DNA of 64,000 bases from assembly GCF_014534645.1 (NCBI RefSeq), contig NZ_JACVQF010000233.1, forward strand, positions 41,819 through 105,818, given 5' to 3'. This document shows, one piece after another, positions 25,434 through 33,863 of the stretch; the stretch's first letter is position 1, and each line of letters begins with the position of its first letter. A model generated the notes under the pieces. The model was not told the origin of the DNA and did not search any database. It saw only the letters and a program-made list of their open reading frames with translations. The stretch is from Streptomyces griseicoloratus. Lineage in GTDB: Bacteria; Actinomycetota; Actinomycetes; Streptomycetales; Streptomycetaceae. Made by a program: the position numbers and the translations under genes.

Positions 25434-26842
25434 GCCGTCTGTTCGGCTCCGTCCGGGCCCGGGCGACGCTCGCCGCGACCCTCGTGGTCGCCGTGGCCCT
25501 CGTCGCCGCCGGGACCGCCGTCCTGCTGTCCCTGCGCTCGAACCTGCTGGGCGAGGCCGGCACCGCGGCGGAACGCTCCGCCCGGGAGATCGCCGCCGAA
25601 CTCGCCGTCGGGACGCCGTACGACCAGCTCACGCTGGACGTCGACGACCGGCCGGTGCAGGTCGTCGACGAGGACGGCCGCCTGGTCGCGGCCAGCGAGG
25701 ACCTGGAGCGGATCAGCGGCACCGGCGTCGACGCGGTGCGCCCGCAGCCGGCCGCCACCGGCGAGCGCGACGACGACGGGGACGACGATGACGACTCGGG
25801 TGAGTCGCTCGAACCCGGCGAGATCGGCGGGCTGGCCCGCGTCGGCGACGGCTCGGCGACGATCGACGGGGACACGGAGGACTACCGGTTCGCCGGCGTA
25901 CCCGTCGAGACCCGGGACGAGGGCCGGCTCACCGTGTACGCCGGGGCTCCGCTGTCCGCCGAGCACGGGGCCGTGAACACCGCGCTGACCGTCATGCTGA
26001 TCGGATTCCCGCTGCTGCTCGCGGTCGTCGCGGGCGTGACCTGGCTGGTCACCCGGCGCGCGCTGCGCCCGGTGGAGGGCATCCGCCGGGAGATGGCCGC
26101 GATCACGGCCTCCGAGGACCTCGCGCGCCGCGTGCCCGTGCCGGCCACCCGGGACGAGGTGGCCCGGCTGGCACTGACCACCAACGAGACGCTGGCCGCC
26201 CTGGAGACCTCCGTGGAGCGGCAGCGGCGGTTCGTCGCCGACGCCTCCCACGAGCTGCGCAGCCCGATCGCCTCGCTGCGCACCCAGTTGGAGGTGGCCG
26301 CGGCCCATCCGGAACTGCTGGACCTGGAGGGCGCCGTCGAGGACACCGTACGGCTGCAGCGGCTCGCCGCCGACCTGCTGCTGCTCGCCCGGCTGGACGC
26401 GGGGGAGCGGCCCGCCGACGCCCGGGTCGACCTCGCCGGCCTCGCGCGGCAGGAGGCCGCGGGCAGGTCCGGGGTGAGCGTGCGGGCCGGGGACGGCGTG
26501 GAGGTGGCCGGGTCGCGCGGGCAGCTGGGGCGGGTGCTGGCCAATCTGCTCGACAACGCCCAGCGGCATGCCCGCTCGGCGGTGGAGGTGTCCGTGCGGC
26601 GCGAGGGCGACCAGGCCGTGGTCGGGGTGGCCGACGACGGGGAGGGCGTGCCGGCGGCCGACCGGGAGCGGATCTTCGAGCGGTTCGTCCGGCTCGACGC
26701 CGCCCGCAGCCGCGACGACGGCGGGGCCGGGCTGGGGCTCGCCATCGCCCGTGACGTCGCCGCCCGGCACGGCGGCACGCTCACGGTCCGTGACGCGCCG
26801 GCAGGCGGGGCCCTGTTCGAGCTCCGCCTGCCGTGTGCCTAG
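25430..26842 (+). CDS. Sensor histidine kinase with acidic extracytoplasmic loop
   Basis: A 470-residue membrane kinase, cognate to the preceding regulator. Membrane helix 1 is at about 11-34 and helix 2 at about 183-206, enclosing a sensor loop of about 150 residues with an Asp run (ERDDDGDDDDDSGESLEPGE) that could bind cations or cationic peptides. A HAMP region follows, then the H-box FVADASHELRSPIASLR (His274), N-box NLLDNAQRHA, G1 DDGEGVP, F-box RIFERFVRLD and G2 GAGLGLAIA. It starts at the GTG at 25430, overlapping the regulator stop. The acidic loop here and the acidic tails of the nearby PepSY protein suggest a metal or cationic stress signal; this is inference. Confidence 0.94.
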   Translation: MSRLFGSVRARATLAATLVVAVALVAAGTAVLLSLRSNLLGEAGTAAERSAREIAAELAVGTPYDQLTLDVDDRPVQVVDEDGRLVAASEDLERISGTGVDAVRPQPAATGERDDDGDDDDDSGESLEPGEIGGLARVGDGSATIDGDTEDYRFAGVPVETRDEGRLTVYAGAPLSAEHGAVNTALTVMLIGFPLLLAVVAGVTWLVTRRALRPVEGIRREMAAITASEDLARRVPVPATRDEVARLALTTNETLAALETSVERQRRFVADASHELRSPIASLRTQLEVAAAHPELLDLEGAVEDTVRLQRLAADLLLLARLDAGERPADARVDLAGLARQEAAGRSGVSVRAGDGVEVAGSRGQLGRVLANLLDNAQRHARSAVEVSVRREGDQAVVGVADDGEGVPAADRERIFERFVRLDAARSRDDGGAGLGLAIARDVAARHGGTLTVRDAPAGGALFELRLPCA

Positions 26843-26870
26843 ACCCGGGGCCGGGCCGGGGGAGCGGGGG

Positions 26871-27347
26871 TCAGGGACGTCCGCGCTGGCCCCGCAGGTG
26901 CTCCGCGATGGGCTTGAGGGCCCTGTCGAGTTCCGCCATGGCCTCGGGGGACAGCAGGTCGATGAAGTGCCTGCGCACCGATGCCACGTGGTGCGGCGCG
27001 ACCTTCCGCATCGTCTCCATGCCGTGCTCGGTGAGGACGGCGTAGAGCCCGCGGCGGTCGGACTCGCAGTTCTCCCGCCGGACCAGGTTCGCGTTCTCCA
27101 TGCGCGTGATCTGGTGCGAGAGGCGGCTCTTGGACTGCAGGGTGGCGGAGGCGAGGTCGCTCATCCGCATTCTGACGTCCTCGGACTCGGAGAGGTTCAC
27201 CAGGATCTCGTAGTCGTTCATTGTCAGGCCGAACGGCTGCAGGTCTTTTTCGAGCTGGTAGGTCAACAGCCTGTTGACCTCCAGGTGGGTGCGCCAAGCA
27301 CACTGCTCCGCATCGGTCAGCCAGCGCGTGGCCGTCTCGGTCTCCAT
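26871..27347 (-). CDS. MarR-family transcriptional regulator
   Basis: A 158-residue winged-helix regulator. The recognition part reads MSDLASATLQSKSRLSHQITRMENANLVRR with the wing residues CESDRRGLYAVLT, as in MarR/OhrR/HucR proteins. Cysteines occur in EQCAW (about 16) and ENCESD (about 93), but the N-terminal pattern does not match the OhrR redox site clearly. It converges with the sensor kinase (28-bp gap) and lies downstream of the AIM24 cluster in the same direction, separated by 98 bp containing a possible operator, so it may regulate itself or that cluster. Ligand unknown. Confidence 0.92.
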   Translation of the reverse strand: METETATRWLTDAEQCAWRTHLEVNRLLTYQLEKDLQPFGLTMNDYEILVNLSESEDVRMRMSDLASATLQSKSRLSHQITRMENANLVRRENCESDRRGLYAVLTEHGMETMRKVAPHHVASVRRHFIDLLSPEAMAELDRALKPIAEHLRGQRGRP

Positions 27348-27366
27348 GAATGAAGTCTACCTAAGA

Positions 27367-27382
27367 AGTTGAAAGGCGAACT
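27367..27382. promoter_or_regulatory. Possible MarR operator
   Basis: AGTT-N8-AACT (AGTTGAAAGGCGAACT), an AT-richer inverted repeat 20 bp upstream of the MarR start codon, where an autoregulated MarR operator would lie. The arms are short, so confidence is low. Confidence 0.3.
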
Positions 27383-27445
27383 AGTGAGGGTGGTGTGACG
27401 GTGACGGTGCGCACGCGTTCGATGTCACACTCCGCAGGTTACCGC

Positions 27446-28219
27446 TCACAGCCCGAAGCGGCGCTGGAGGTCTCCGAGCTGTCCGGGAAGCCCCGGTACC
27501 CCGGACCGCCCGCCCGGCACGCCGTGCCCCCCGCCGCCGGGCACGCCCGCCTGCTGCGGAGGAGTCCCCGTGTCGTGCTCGGGCATCAGCGCCTCGCTCG
27601 ACTGCAGCAGCACCGTTCCCGCCCCCACGAACTCGAACTGGTGCTCCTCGCCGGAAGCCCCGCCGAGGCCCGTCATCGCACGTAGACCGCCCAGTACACC
27701 GGTCATGTACCCGTGGTCGTAGTGATGGCACGGCGACGGGCAGTCGGCCCAGCCGACGAGTGCCTGCGGGTCCACCCGGACCGGGGGTTCCATGAACACC
27801 ACCGGACCGTTTGACGCGGCCACGAACTTTCCGGTTCCGATCAGGGTCAGAAAACCCGGCACGATCGACTGCTTGAGGGCGAGACTTGGCTGAAAAGCGA
27901 GCAAGTTGCCCGAGCGAATGGTCAGATTGCCGTCGTCCAGGTCGTACGAGTTCACGTCGAAGGCCCGGTCGGCGAGGAGCATCTTGCCCGAGCCCTCCGC
28001 CACGACCCAGTCGCTCGCGTGCAGTGGCGAATGGAAGGCCGTGCGCACCAGCCGGTCCAGCCGGCCGTGCCCGATCCCGTTGAACTCGATCGTCCCGTAG
28101 TAGGCGATCATCTTCCCCTTCTGCAGGAACCACTGGCTCCCCTTGAGCTCCACGCAGAAGGTGTAGGGGTTGACGTTGTCGTCGGACGGCAGCGTCATCG
28201 GGTCGTGGGCGGTGCTCAC
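27446..28219 (-). CDS. AIM24-family protein (third of three tandem)
   Basis: A 257-residue protein of the AIM24/TrpRBP-like beta-helical family, named after a yeast mitochondrial protein; the bacterial function is not established. It has the typical pattern of short beta motifs with GSG turns: VVAEGSGKMLLADR, ILLAF-like NLLAFQPSLALKQS and a HQFEFVGAGTVLLQSS end motif. The last 40 residues are Gly/Pro-rich (GVPGGGGHGVPGGRSGVPG), unlike its two neighbours. The GTG start at 28219 overlaps the stop of the preceding gene (GTGA). It is last in a three-gene operon of AIM24 paralogues. Cys-rich DCPSPCHHYDHG around residue 165 might bind metal. Confidence 0.88.
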   Translation of the reverse strand: MSTAHDPMTLPSDDNVNPYTFCVELKGSQWFLQKGKMIAYYGTIEFNGIGHGRLDRLVRTAFHSPLHASDWVVAEGSGKMLLADRAFDVNSYDLDDGNLTIRSGNLLAFQPSLALKQSIVPGFLTLIGTGKFVAASNGPVVFMEPPVRVDPQALVGWADCPSPCHHYDHGYMTGVLGGLRAMTGLGGASGEEHQFEFVGAGTVLLQSSEALMPEHDTGTPPQQAGVPGGGGHGVPGGRSGVPGLPGQLGDLQRRFGL

Positions 28220-28866
28220 AGCTTCTCCTCCGAGGCCTGGACGTACACCGTGCCGCTGCCGCTGAGCTCCAGCTGGAACGCCTCGCCGGAACCGCGGCCC
28301 ACCATGTCCCGCCAGCCCAGCGCCGTGGACAGCTTGTTGCGCACGTCACCGTGGTGGGCGACGTAGGCCTGCGGGTCGACGTGCACCGGGCGCCCGGGCG
28401 TGATGGGGACCTCGAACACGCCGCCGTGGGCCATCACGGCCACCGCTCCCTGGCCGCTGAGGCTCGTCGTGAACAGGCCCTGACCGCTGACCTGGCCGCG
28501 CACCATGCCCATGACGCCGCCCTGCGAGCCCAGGAACACCGTCGACTGCTGCAGCGTGCCCTCGAAGGCGAGGAGCCGGTCCGCCTCCACGTAGAGGGTG
28601 TCGCCGGAGAGGTTGATCACCTGTACGTGGTGGCCCCCGTGCCCGAACAGGACCGTGCCGCTGCCCTCCACGGTCATCAGCGGCGTGTCCTCGTTCGCGA
28701 CCCGGCGGCCGATCATCGACATGACCCCGCCCCGGCCGCCGGTCAGGTTGGGGGTGAAGGACACCTCGCCCCGGTAGGCGAGCATCGCGCCGCGCTGGCT
28801 GAACAGCCGCTGCCCGGGAGTCACGGTCGCCTCGACCATCTTGGGGTTGATCTCACGGAAGGCCAT
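28216..28866 (-). CDS. AIM24-family protein (second of three tandem)
   Basis: A 216-residue AIM24-family member. It shares with the adjacent paralogues the motifs [54 protein letters not shown] and [10 protein letters not shown], ending [19 protein letters not shown]. It is closest to the gene at 28868-29500. The fold is expected to be a double-stranded beta-helix that oligomerises. There is no signal peptide. It starts one base after the stop of the first gene and overlaps the third by four bases, so the three are made from one mRNA and could form a mixed complex. Confidence 0.9.
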   Translation of the reverse strand: MAFREINPKMVEATVTPGQRLFSQRGAMLAYRGEVSFTPNLTGGRGGVMSMIGRRVANEDTPLMTVEGSGTVLFGHGGHHVQVINLSGDTLYVEADRLLAFEGTLQQSTVFLGSQGGVMGMVRGQVSGQGLFTTSLSGQGAVAVMAHGGVFEVPITPGRPVHVDPQAYVAHHGDVRNKLSTALGWRDMVGRGSGEAFQLELSGSGTVYVQASEEKL

Positions 28867-28867
28867 C

Positions 28868-29500
28868 TCAGACGTCCCCCGCGATGGTGTTCCGCTCGCT
28901 CGGCTGCACGTACACCAGCCCGTCCCCCTCGAACCGGATCTGGAACGCCTCCCCGCCGCCCTCGCCGTACAGCGTGCGGAACGTCACGCCCGACTGGAAG
29001 GACTGCCGCAGGTTCCCCTGGTGGGCGACGTACGCCCCCGGGTCGACGGTCAGCGGGTACTGGGCGCTGACCCGCAGCACCACCGCCGGCCCGTCCGACA
29101 TGATCGCCGCCTGCCCGTGCCCTTCCAGGGTCGTGGTGAACAGCCCGTTGCCCTGGGCGGCACCGCGTGCCCCGGTGAACGTGGTTCCCGTCCGCAGCCC
29201 GGCGTCGGCCGCCAGGAAGTTGCTCGACTCGACGTACAGCTTGTCCCCCTGGAGAGCCACGAGGTTGATCTCCGAGGCGCGGTCCGCGAACCAGCAGGTC
29301 CCGTGCCCCTTCACCTCCATCACGGTCATCTGCTCACCGGTGAGCCGCCGGGTCACCATGCCCCGGATGCCCTCACCGCCGCCGCTCAGCTTCTTGAAGG
29401 CCATCTCCCCGTCGTACGCGACCATCGAGCCGTTCTTCGCCTTCACGGCATCCCCGGTCATGTCGACGGCGAGCACCTTGCTTCCCTGAAGTCGGAACAT
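28868..29500 (-). CDS. AIM24-family protein (first of three tandem)
   Basis: A 210-residue AIM24-family protein heading the operon. Motifs are [72 protein letters not shown] and [20 protein letters not shown] chose the ATG at 29500 ([14 protein letters not shown]), which is where similarity to the paralogues begins; the frame is open to 29920, but that stretch overlaps the divergent DUF3817 gene. The promoter should lie in the 220-bp gap at 29501-29720. The role is unknown; membrane association or organisation has been suggested for the family. Confidence 0.9.
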   Translation of the reverse strand: MFRLQGSKVLAVDMTGDAVKAKNGSMVAYDGEMAFKKLSGGGEGIRGMVTRRLTGEQMTVMEVKGHGTCWFADRASEINLVALQGDKLYVESSNFLAADAGLRTGTTFTGARGAAQGNGLFTTTLEGHGQAAIMSDGPAVVLRVSAQYPLTVDPGAYVAHQGNLRQSFQSGVTFRTLYGEGGGEAFQIRFEGDGLVYVQPSERNTIAGDV

Positions 29501-29720
29501 CGCCACAAATGCGAAGGTAGCCGCCAGGTGCCCCCGCCGACAGGGTCCGCGGGTGCGGACACCCCCTGGAGGCCCCCGGCCGGCCGCACGCCCCCCGACC
29601 CCCTCCGCCCGGCGCGTCGAGGGGTTTGCCACAATGGACGGGCGCTTGTGCGCGCGTTCACAAACCGTCGGATCATCAGATCGCCGGCGTCCCACCCGTC
29701 TCTCCCACCGAAGGTGACCC

Positions 29721-30065
29721 GTGGACCTCAAGACCGCCACCGCCCTCCGCCGCCTCCGCCTGGTCTCGGGCCCCGAGGCGATCTCGTTCCTCCTGCTGCT
29801 CGTCTGCTCCGTACTGAAGCGGACCACGGACTTCAACGCGGTGCCGGTCATGGGCATGGTCCACGGTGTCCTCTTCGTGCTGTACGTGATCTTCTGGGCC
29901 GACGCCTGGAACCGCGCCAAGTGGCCGCTGAAGACCGCCGCCCTCTACTTCGTCCTCTCGGTCCTGCCGACCGGCGGCTTCTTCGCCGACCGCAGGCTCA
30001 AGCGCGAGGCCGAGAACGCGGTCATCGCCTCCCGCGCCCGCCAGGAAGGGGTCGTGAACGCATGA
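29721..30065 (+). CDS. DUF3817 small membrane protein
   Basis: A 114-residue integral membrane protein of the DUF3817 family (function unknown). Three hydrophobic segments are seen: [34 protein letters not shown] and [20 protein letters not shown]. The motifs MGMVHG...LYVIFW and [20 protein letters not shown] are shared with the second DUF3817 gene at 31039, so the two are paralogues. The GTG at 29721 has AAGGTGA upstream. Its TGA overlaps the next ATG (ATGA), coupling it to the small thiamine-binding-like protein. Confidence 0.9.
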   Translation: MDLKTATALRRLRLVSGPEAISFLLLLVCSVLKRTTDFNAVPVMGMVHGVLFVLYVIFWADAWNRAKWPLKTAALYFVLSVLPTGGFFADRRLKREAENAVIASRARQEGVVNA

Positions 30066-30355
30066 TCGTCGCCTTCTCCGTGACGCCCCTGGGCGTCGGC
30101 GAGGACGTCGGGGAGTACGTGGCCGACGCGGTCCGGGTGGTCCGCGAGTCCGGCCTGCCCAACCGCACCGACGCGATGTTCACGTCCGTCGAGGGCGAGT
30201 GGGACGAGGTCATGGACGTCGTCAGGCGGGCCGTCGCCGCGGTCGAGGCACGGGCGCCGCGCGTGTCCCTGGTCCTCAAGGCGGACATCCGCCCCGGCGT
30301 GACGGACGGCCTCACGTCCAAGGTCGAGACGGTGGAGCGGCACCTCGCCGGGTAG
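30062..30355 (+). CDS. MTH1187/YqgV-family thiamine-binding-like protein
   Basis: A 97-residue ferredoxin-like-fold protein of the MTH1187/YkoF-like family, whose members bind thiamine or related ligands as oligomers. It begins [20 protein letters not shown] and contains [19 protein letters not shown] and [13 protein letters not shown], all typical of the family. The ATG at 30062 overlaps the stop of the DUF3817 gene. The gene ends before a strong hairpin terminator at 30368-30409, closing the two-gene operon. No riboswitch-like leader was recognised upstream. Confidence 0.88.
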   Translation: MIVAFSVTPLGVGEDVGEYVADAVRVVRESGLPNRTDAMFTSVEGEWDEVMDVVRRAVAAVEARAPRVSLVLKADIRPGVTDGLTSKVETVERHLAG

Positions 30356-30367
30356 CCGTCGCGGCCC

Positions 30368-30409
30368 GTCCGCGGTCCCCGGGGGCCGAGCCCCGCGGGG
30401 GCCGCGGAC
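30368..30409. terminator. Hairpin terminator
   Basis: Long inverted repeat 12 bp after the stop at 30355: GTCCGCGG (30368-30375) pairs with CCGCGGAC (30402-30409), and the stem continues through a T-G wobble, CCCCG/CGGGG and, after one mismatch, GGG/CCC, leaving a short loop. Confidence 0.8.
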
Positions 30410-30440
30410 CGAAGTGCGAGACGGGGCTGACTGCCATATG

Positions 30441-30455
30441 ACCGGCCGGTAAGGT
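30441..30455. promoter_or_regulatory. Palindrome overlapping a -10 element upstream of MarR gene
   Basis: ACCGGCCGGT (30441-30450) is a perfect 10-bp palindrome that overlaps TAAGGT (30450-30455), a plausible -10 eight bases before the GTG of the MarR gene. A site for autorepression is plausible. Confidence 0.35.
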
Positions 30456-30463
30456 CTGATGAC

Positions 30464-30973
30464 GTGCCGAAGCCGCTCAGTCTCTCCTTCGATCCCATCG
30501 CCCGCGCCGACGAACACTGGAAGCAGCGGTGGGGCGGCGTGCCGTCCATGGCCGCCATCACCTCGATCATGCGGGCCCACCAGATCCTGCTGGCCGAGGT
30601 CGACGCCGTGGTCAAGCCGTACGGGCTGACCTTCGCGCGCTACGAGGCGCTGGTGCTGCTCACCTTCTCCAAGTCGGGCGAGCTGCCGATGTCCAAGATC
30701 GGCGAACGGCTCATGGTGCACCCCACCTCCGTCACGAACACCGTGGACCGGCTGGTGAAGTCCGGCCTGGTGTCCCGGCGCCCCAACCCCAACGACGGGC
30801 GCGGCACGCTCGCCACCATCACCGACAAGGGCCGCGAGGTGGTCGAGGAGGCCACCCGCGACCTCATGGCGATGGACTTCGGCCTGGGCGTGTACGACGC
30901 CGAGGAGTGCGGCGAGATCTTCGCGATGCTGAGGCCGCTGCGGGTGGCCGCGGGGGACTTCACCGAGGAGTGA
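30464..30973 (+). CDS. MarR-family transcriptional regulator
   Basis: A 169-residue MarR protein. The winged helix reads MSKIGERLMVHPTSVTNTVDRLVKSGLVSRRPNPNDGRG, the classical recognition helix followed by the DxRG wing. A 25-residue N-terminal extension (LSFDPIARADEHWKQRWGG) precedes the first dimerisation helix. I chose the GTG at 30464; TAAGGT lies at 30450-30455, so the mRNA may have a very short leader. It is followed by a DUF3817 gene with its own leaderless promoter and preceded by another DUF3817 operon, so control of these membrane proteins is possible. Confidence 0.92.
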   Translation: MPKPLSLSFDPIARADEHWKQRWGGVPSMAAITSIMRAHQILLAEVDAVVKPYGLTFARYEALVLLTFSKSGELPMSKIGERLMVHPTSVTNTVDRLVKSGLVSRRPNPNDGRGTLATITDKGREVVEEATRDLMAMDFGLGVYDAEECGEIFAMLRPLRVAAGDFTEE

Positions 30974-31038
30974 CCGGGCGGCGCGCCGCGTCCGACCCGC
31001 ACGAAGATCACGCGAATGGGGTCGTTACGCTCGTACGC

Positions 31039-31377
31039 ATGAAAAAGAGCGTGCTGACCCGCTACCGGGTCATGGCGTACGTCACCGGCGTGCTGCTGAT
31101 CCTGCTGTGCCTCGGCATGATCGGCAAGTATCTGCTCGACATGAACGGTGCCGACGACTTCACCCGCGTCGTGAGCATCGCGCACGGCTGGCTCTACGTC
31201 ATCTACCTGGTCTTCGCCTTCGACCTGGGTGCCAAGGCGAAGTGGCCGGTCAAGAAGCAGCTCTGGGTGCTGATCGCCGGGACCATCCCGACCGCCGCGT
31301 TCTTCGTGGAGCGCAAGGTCAGCCAGGAGCTGGACCGCAAGGTCGCGCAGGCCGCGCCCGCGACCGCCAAGGCGTAG
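31039..31377 (+). CDS. DUF3817 small membrane protein (second paralogue)
   Basis: A 112-residue DUF3817 protein with three predicted membrane segments (MAYVTGVLLILLCLGMIGKYLL, VSIAHGWLYVIYLVFAFDLG, QLWVLIAGTIPTAAFFVER). It aligns with the gene at 29721 in the AHGWLYVIYLVFAFD and AKWPVKK..W.LIAGTIPTAAFF regions. The ATG at 31039 lies eight bases after TACGCT (26-31), suggesting a leaderless transcript separate from the MarR gene. A perfect hairpin follows the stop. Function unknown. Confidence 0.9.
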   Translation: MKKSVLTRYRVMAYVTGVLLILLCLGMIGKYLLDMNGADDFTRVVSIAHGWLYVIYLVFAFDLGAKAKWPVKKQLWVLIAGTIPTAAFFVERKVSQELDRKVAQAAPATAKA

Positions 31378-31380
31378 CCG

Positions 31381-31409
31381 GACCGCCGTACGACACCCGT
31401 ACGGCGGTC
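31381..31409. terminator. Hairpin terminator
   Basis: Perfect inverted repeat with 12-bp arms (31381-31392 GACCGCCGTACG and 31398-31409) and loop ACACC, directly after the DUF3817 stop codon and before the icmA promoter region. Confidence 0.85.
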
Positions 31410-31420
31410 TCCCATCGACA

Positions 31421-31442
31421 TTTACTTGGACGTCCTAGTAAA
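31421..31442. promoter_or_regulatory. 22-bp near-perfect palindrome, likely operator of icmA
   Basis: Outer arms TTTACT and AGTAAA flank a perfect core GGACGTCC; 10 of the 11 base pairs of the dyad match (the odd pair is T/T). It lies 10 bp before the icmA ATG, overlaps the likely promoter (TAGTAA at 31436-31441) and is AT-rich at its ends, like a TetR-type operator. The TetR gene at 33163-33780, convergent with icmA, is a candidate binder. Confidence 0.6.
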
Positions 31443-31451
31443 TTCGAGGGT

Positions 31452-33152
31452 ATGGACGCTGACGCCATAGAGGAGGGCCGCCGTCGCTGGCAGGCCCGGT
31501 ACGACGCCGCGCGCAAGCGCGACGCAGACTTCACCACGCTCTCCGGCGATCCCGTGGAGCCGGTGTACGGGCCCCGGCCCGGCGACGGGTACGAGGGTTT
31601 CGAGCGGATCGGCTGGCCGGGGGAGTACCCCTTCACCCGCGGGCTGTATCCGACCGGCTACCGAGGGCGTACGTGGACCATCCGGCAGTTCGCCGGGTTC
31701 GGGAACGCCGAGCAGACCAACGAGCGCTACAAGATGATCCTCCGCAACGGCGGGGGCGGGCTGTCGGTCGCCTTCGACATGCCGACGCTGATGGGCCGCG
31801 ACTCCGACGACCCGCGCTCGCTCGGCGAGGTCGGGCACTGCGGGGTGGCCATCGACTCGGCGGCCGACATGGAGGTGCTGTTCAAGGACATCCCGCTCGG
31901 GGACGTCACCACCTCGATGACCATCAGCGGGCCGGCGGTCCCCGTGTTCTGCATGTACCTCGTCGCCGCCGAGCGGCAGGGTGTCGACCACTCCGTGCTC
32001 AACGGCACCCTCCAGACGGACATCTTCAAGGAGTACATCGCCCAGAAGGAGTGGCTCTTCCAGCCCGAGCCGCACCTGCGCCTGATCGGCGACCTGATGG
32101 AGTACTGCGCGGCCGGCATCCCCGCCTACAAGCCGCTGTCGGTCTCCGGCTACCACATCCGCGAGGCCGGGGCGACGGCCGCGCAGGAGCTGGCGTACAC
32201 GCTGGCGGACGGCTTTGGGTACGTGGAGCTGGGGCTGTCGCGCGGGCTGGACGTCGACGTCTTCGCCCCCGGACTGTCCTTCTTCTTCGACGCGCACGTC
32301 GACTTCTTCGAGGAGATCGCCAAGTTCCGCGCGGCCCGGCGCATCTGGGCCCGCTGGATGCGGGACGTGTACGGGGCGAAGAGCGAGAAGGCGCAGTGGC
32401 TGCGCTTCCACACGCAGACCGCCGGCGTCTCGCTCACCGCCCAGCAGCCCTACAACAACGTCGTGCGTACGGCCGTGGAGGCGCTGGCCGCCGTGCTCGG
32501 CGGGACCAACTCCCTGCACACCAACGCCCTGGACGAGACCCTCGCCCTGCCCAGTGAGCAGGCGGCGGAGATCGCCCTGCGGACCCAGCAGGTGCTGATG
32601 GAGGAGACGGGCGTCGCCAACGTCGCCGATCCGCTGGGCGGCTCCTGGTTCGTCGAGCAGCTCACCGACCGGATCGAGGCGGACGCGGAGAAGATCTTCG
32701 ACCGGATCAAGGAGCGGGGCCTGCGGGCCCACCCGGACGGGCAGCACCCCATCGGCCCGATGACCTCCGGGATCCTGCGCGGGATAGAGGACGGCTGGTT
32801 CACCGGCGAGATCGCCGAGTCCGCCTTCCGCTACCAGCAGGCGCTGGAGAAGGGCGACAAGAAGGTCGTCGGCGTCAACGTCCACACCGGCTCCGTCACC
32901 GGCGACCTGGAGATCCTGCGGGTCAGCCACGAGGTGGAGCGCGAGCAGGTGCGCGTGCTGGGTGAGCGCAGGGCCGCCCGCGACGACGCGGCCGTACGGG
33001 CCGCGCTGGACGGCATGCTGGCCGCGGCCCGCTCCGGCGGCAACATGATCGAGCCGATGCTGGAGGCCGTACGGGCCGAGGCGACCCTGGGCGAGATCTG
33101 CGGGGCGCTGCGCGACGAGTGGGGGGTGTACACCGAGCCCGCCGGTTTCTGA
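31452..33152 (+). CDS. icmA: Isobutyryl-CoA mutase large subunit
   Basis: Large subunit of B12-dependent isobutyryl-CoA mutase, which interconverts isobutyryl-CoA and n-butyryl-CoA; the small B12-binding subunit IcmB must be encoded elsewhere. The 566-residue product has the acyl-CoA mutase barrel (RNGGGGLSVAFDMPTLMG, RFHTQTAGVSLTAQQPYNN, LGGTNSLHTNALDE) and no C-terminal B12 domain. Two published specificity residues separate it from methylmalonyl-CoA mutase: Phe80 in IRQFAGFG (Tyr in the latter) and Gln198 in YIAQKEW (Arg in the latter). It starts at the ATG at 31452 with GAGGG upstream. MeaB and epimerase lie in the same window. It may link valine catabolism to polyketide precursors. Confidence 0.96.
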   Translation: MDADAIEEGRRRWQARYDAARKRDADFTTLSGDPVEPVYGPRPGDGYEGFERIGWPGEYPFTRGLYPTGYRGRTWTIRQFAGFGNAEQTNERYKMILRNGGGGLSVAFDMPTLMGRDSDDPRSLGEVGHCGVAIDSAADMEVLFKDIPLGDVTTSMTISGPAVPVFCMYLVAAERQGVDHSVLNGTLQTDIFKEYIAQKEWLFQPEPHLRLIGDLMEYCAAGIPAYKPLSVSGYHIREAGATAAQELAYTLADGFGYVELGLSRGLDVDVFAPGLSFFFDAHVDFFEEIAKFRAARRIWARWMRDVYGAKSEKAQWLRFHTQTAGVSLTAQQPYNNVVRTAVEALAAVLGGTNSLHTNALDETLALPSEQAAEIALRTQQVLMEETGVANVADPLGGSWFVEQLTDRIEADAEKIFDRIKERGLRAHPDGQHPIGPMTSGILRGIEDGWFTGEIAESAFRYQQALEKGDKKVVGVNVHTGSVTGDLEILRVSHEVEREQVRVLGERRAARDDAAVRAALDGMLAAARSGGNMIEPMLEAVRAEATLGEICGALRDEWGVYTEPAGF

Positions 33153-33162
33153 CCGGCGCCGG

Positions 33163-33780
33163 TCATGCGGCGGACGCCAGCCCGTGCAGCAGCACCCTGG
33201 TGAAGCCGCGCACCCATTCCTCGTCGGCCGGTTCGGCGCTGACCAGGGTGCGGTGCACCACCGCACCCGCCACCACGTCGAAGATGAGGTCCGCGGTGCG
33301 CGCCGCCTCGGCGGGATCCGTCTCGGGCGGCAGCTCACCGCGGGCCTGGGCCCGGGCCCGGCCCTCCACCACGAGCCGTTTCTGGCGGTCGACGATCGAG
33401 GCGCGGATGCGTTCGCGCAGGGCGTCGTCGCGGGTGGACTCGGCGACCACCGCCATCAGGCCGCTCTTGGCCTCGGGGCGGGCCAGGATCGCCGCGAACT
33501 GCAGGACGACTCCCTCGATGTCGGCGGCGAGCGTGCCGCGGTCGGGGAGGCGGAGCTGGTCGAAGAGCTCGGCGACCGCGTCGACCACCAGCTCGTTCTT
33601 GCCCGACCAGCGGCGATAGAGGGTCGTCTTGGCAACCCCGGCGCGCATCGCGACGTCTCCCAGGGTGAGCTTCGACCAGCCCAGGTCCACCAGGGCCTCC
33701 CGCGTCGCGGCCAGGATCGCGGTGTCCGCCGCGGCGCTGCGGGGGCGCCCGGCACGGCCGGCGGGGGTGCTGCTCTGCAT
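33163..33780 (-). CDS. TetR-family transcriptional regulator
   Basis: A 205-residue TetR regulator. The HTH is LTLGDVAMRAGVAKTTLYRRWSGKNELV (about 39-66), with the C-terminal TetR_C-like domain (AARTADLIFDVVAGAVVHRTLV). I chose the ATG at 33780 (MQSSTPAGRAGRPRS). It converges with icmA with a 10-bp gap that forms GACCGGCGCCGGTC. A perfect operator-like repeat lies 84 bp upstream at 33864-33880, and the thioredoxin gene is divergent. Targets could be itself, the thioredoxin gene or icmA. Confidence 0.93.
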   Translation of the reverse strand: MQSSTPAGRAGRPRSAAADTAILAATREALVDLGWSKLTLGDVAMRAGVAKTTLYRRWSGKNELVVDAVAELFDQLRLPDRGTLAADIEGVVLQFAAILARPEAKSGLMAVVAESTRDDALRERIRASIVDRQKRLVVEGRARAQARGELPPETDPAEAARTADLIFDVVAGAVVHRTLVSAEPADEEWVRGFTRVLLHGLASAA

Positions 33781-33863
33781 CCCTCGACCATATCGGGCGG
33801 TTCCTGTGAGGCCGTGAGGGAGATCACCAGGGTGCGGGGTCCCCGCGGCGGCCGATGGCATTA

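Noticed and set aside
30062-30355. Thiamine riboswitch upstream of the thiamine-binding-like gene
   Set aside because: The gene overlaps the preceding DUF3817 gene and no TPP-aptamer-like CUGAGA element was seen in the operon leader.
33151-33164. GACCGGCGCCGGTC palindrome as a terminator between icmA and the TetR gene
   Set aside because: It has no loop and overlaps both stop codons; a stable hairpin is doubtful.
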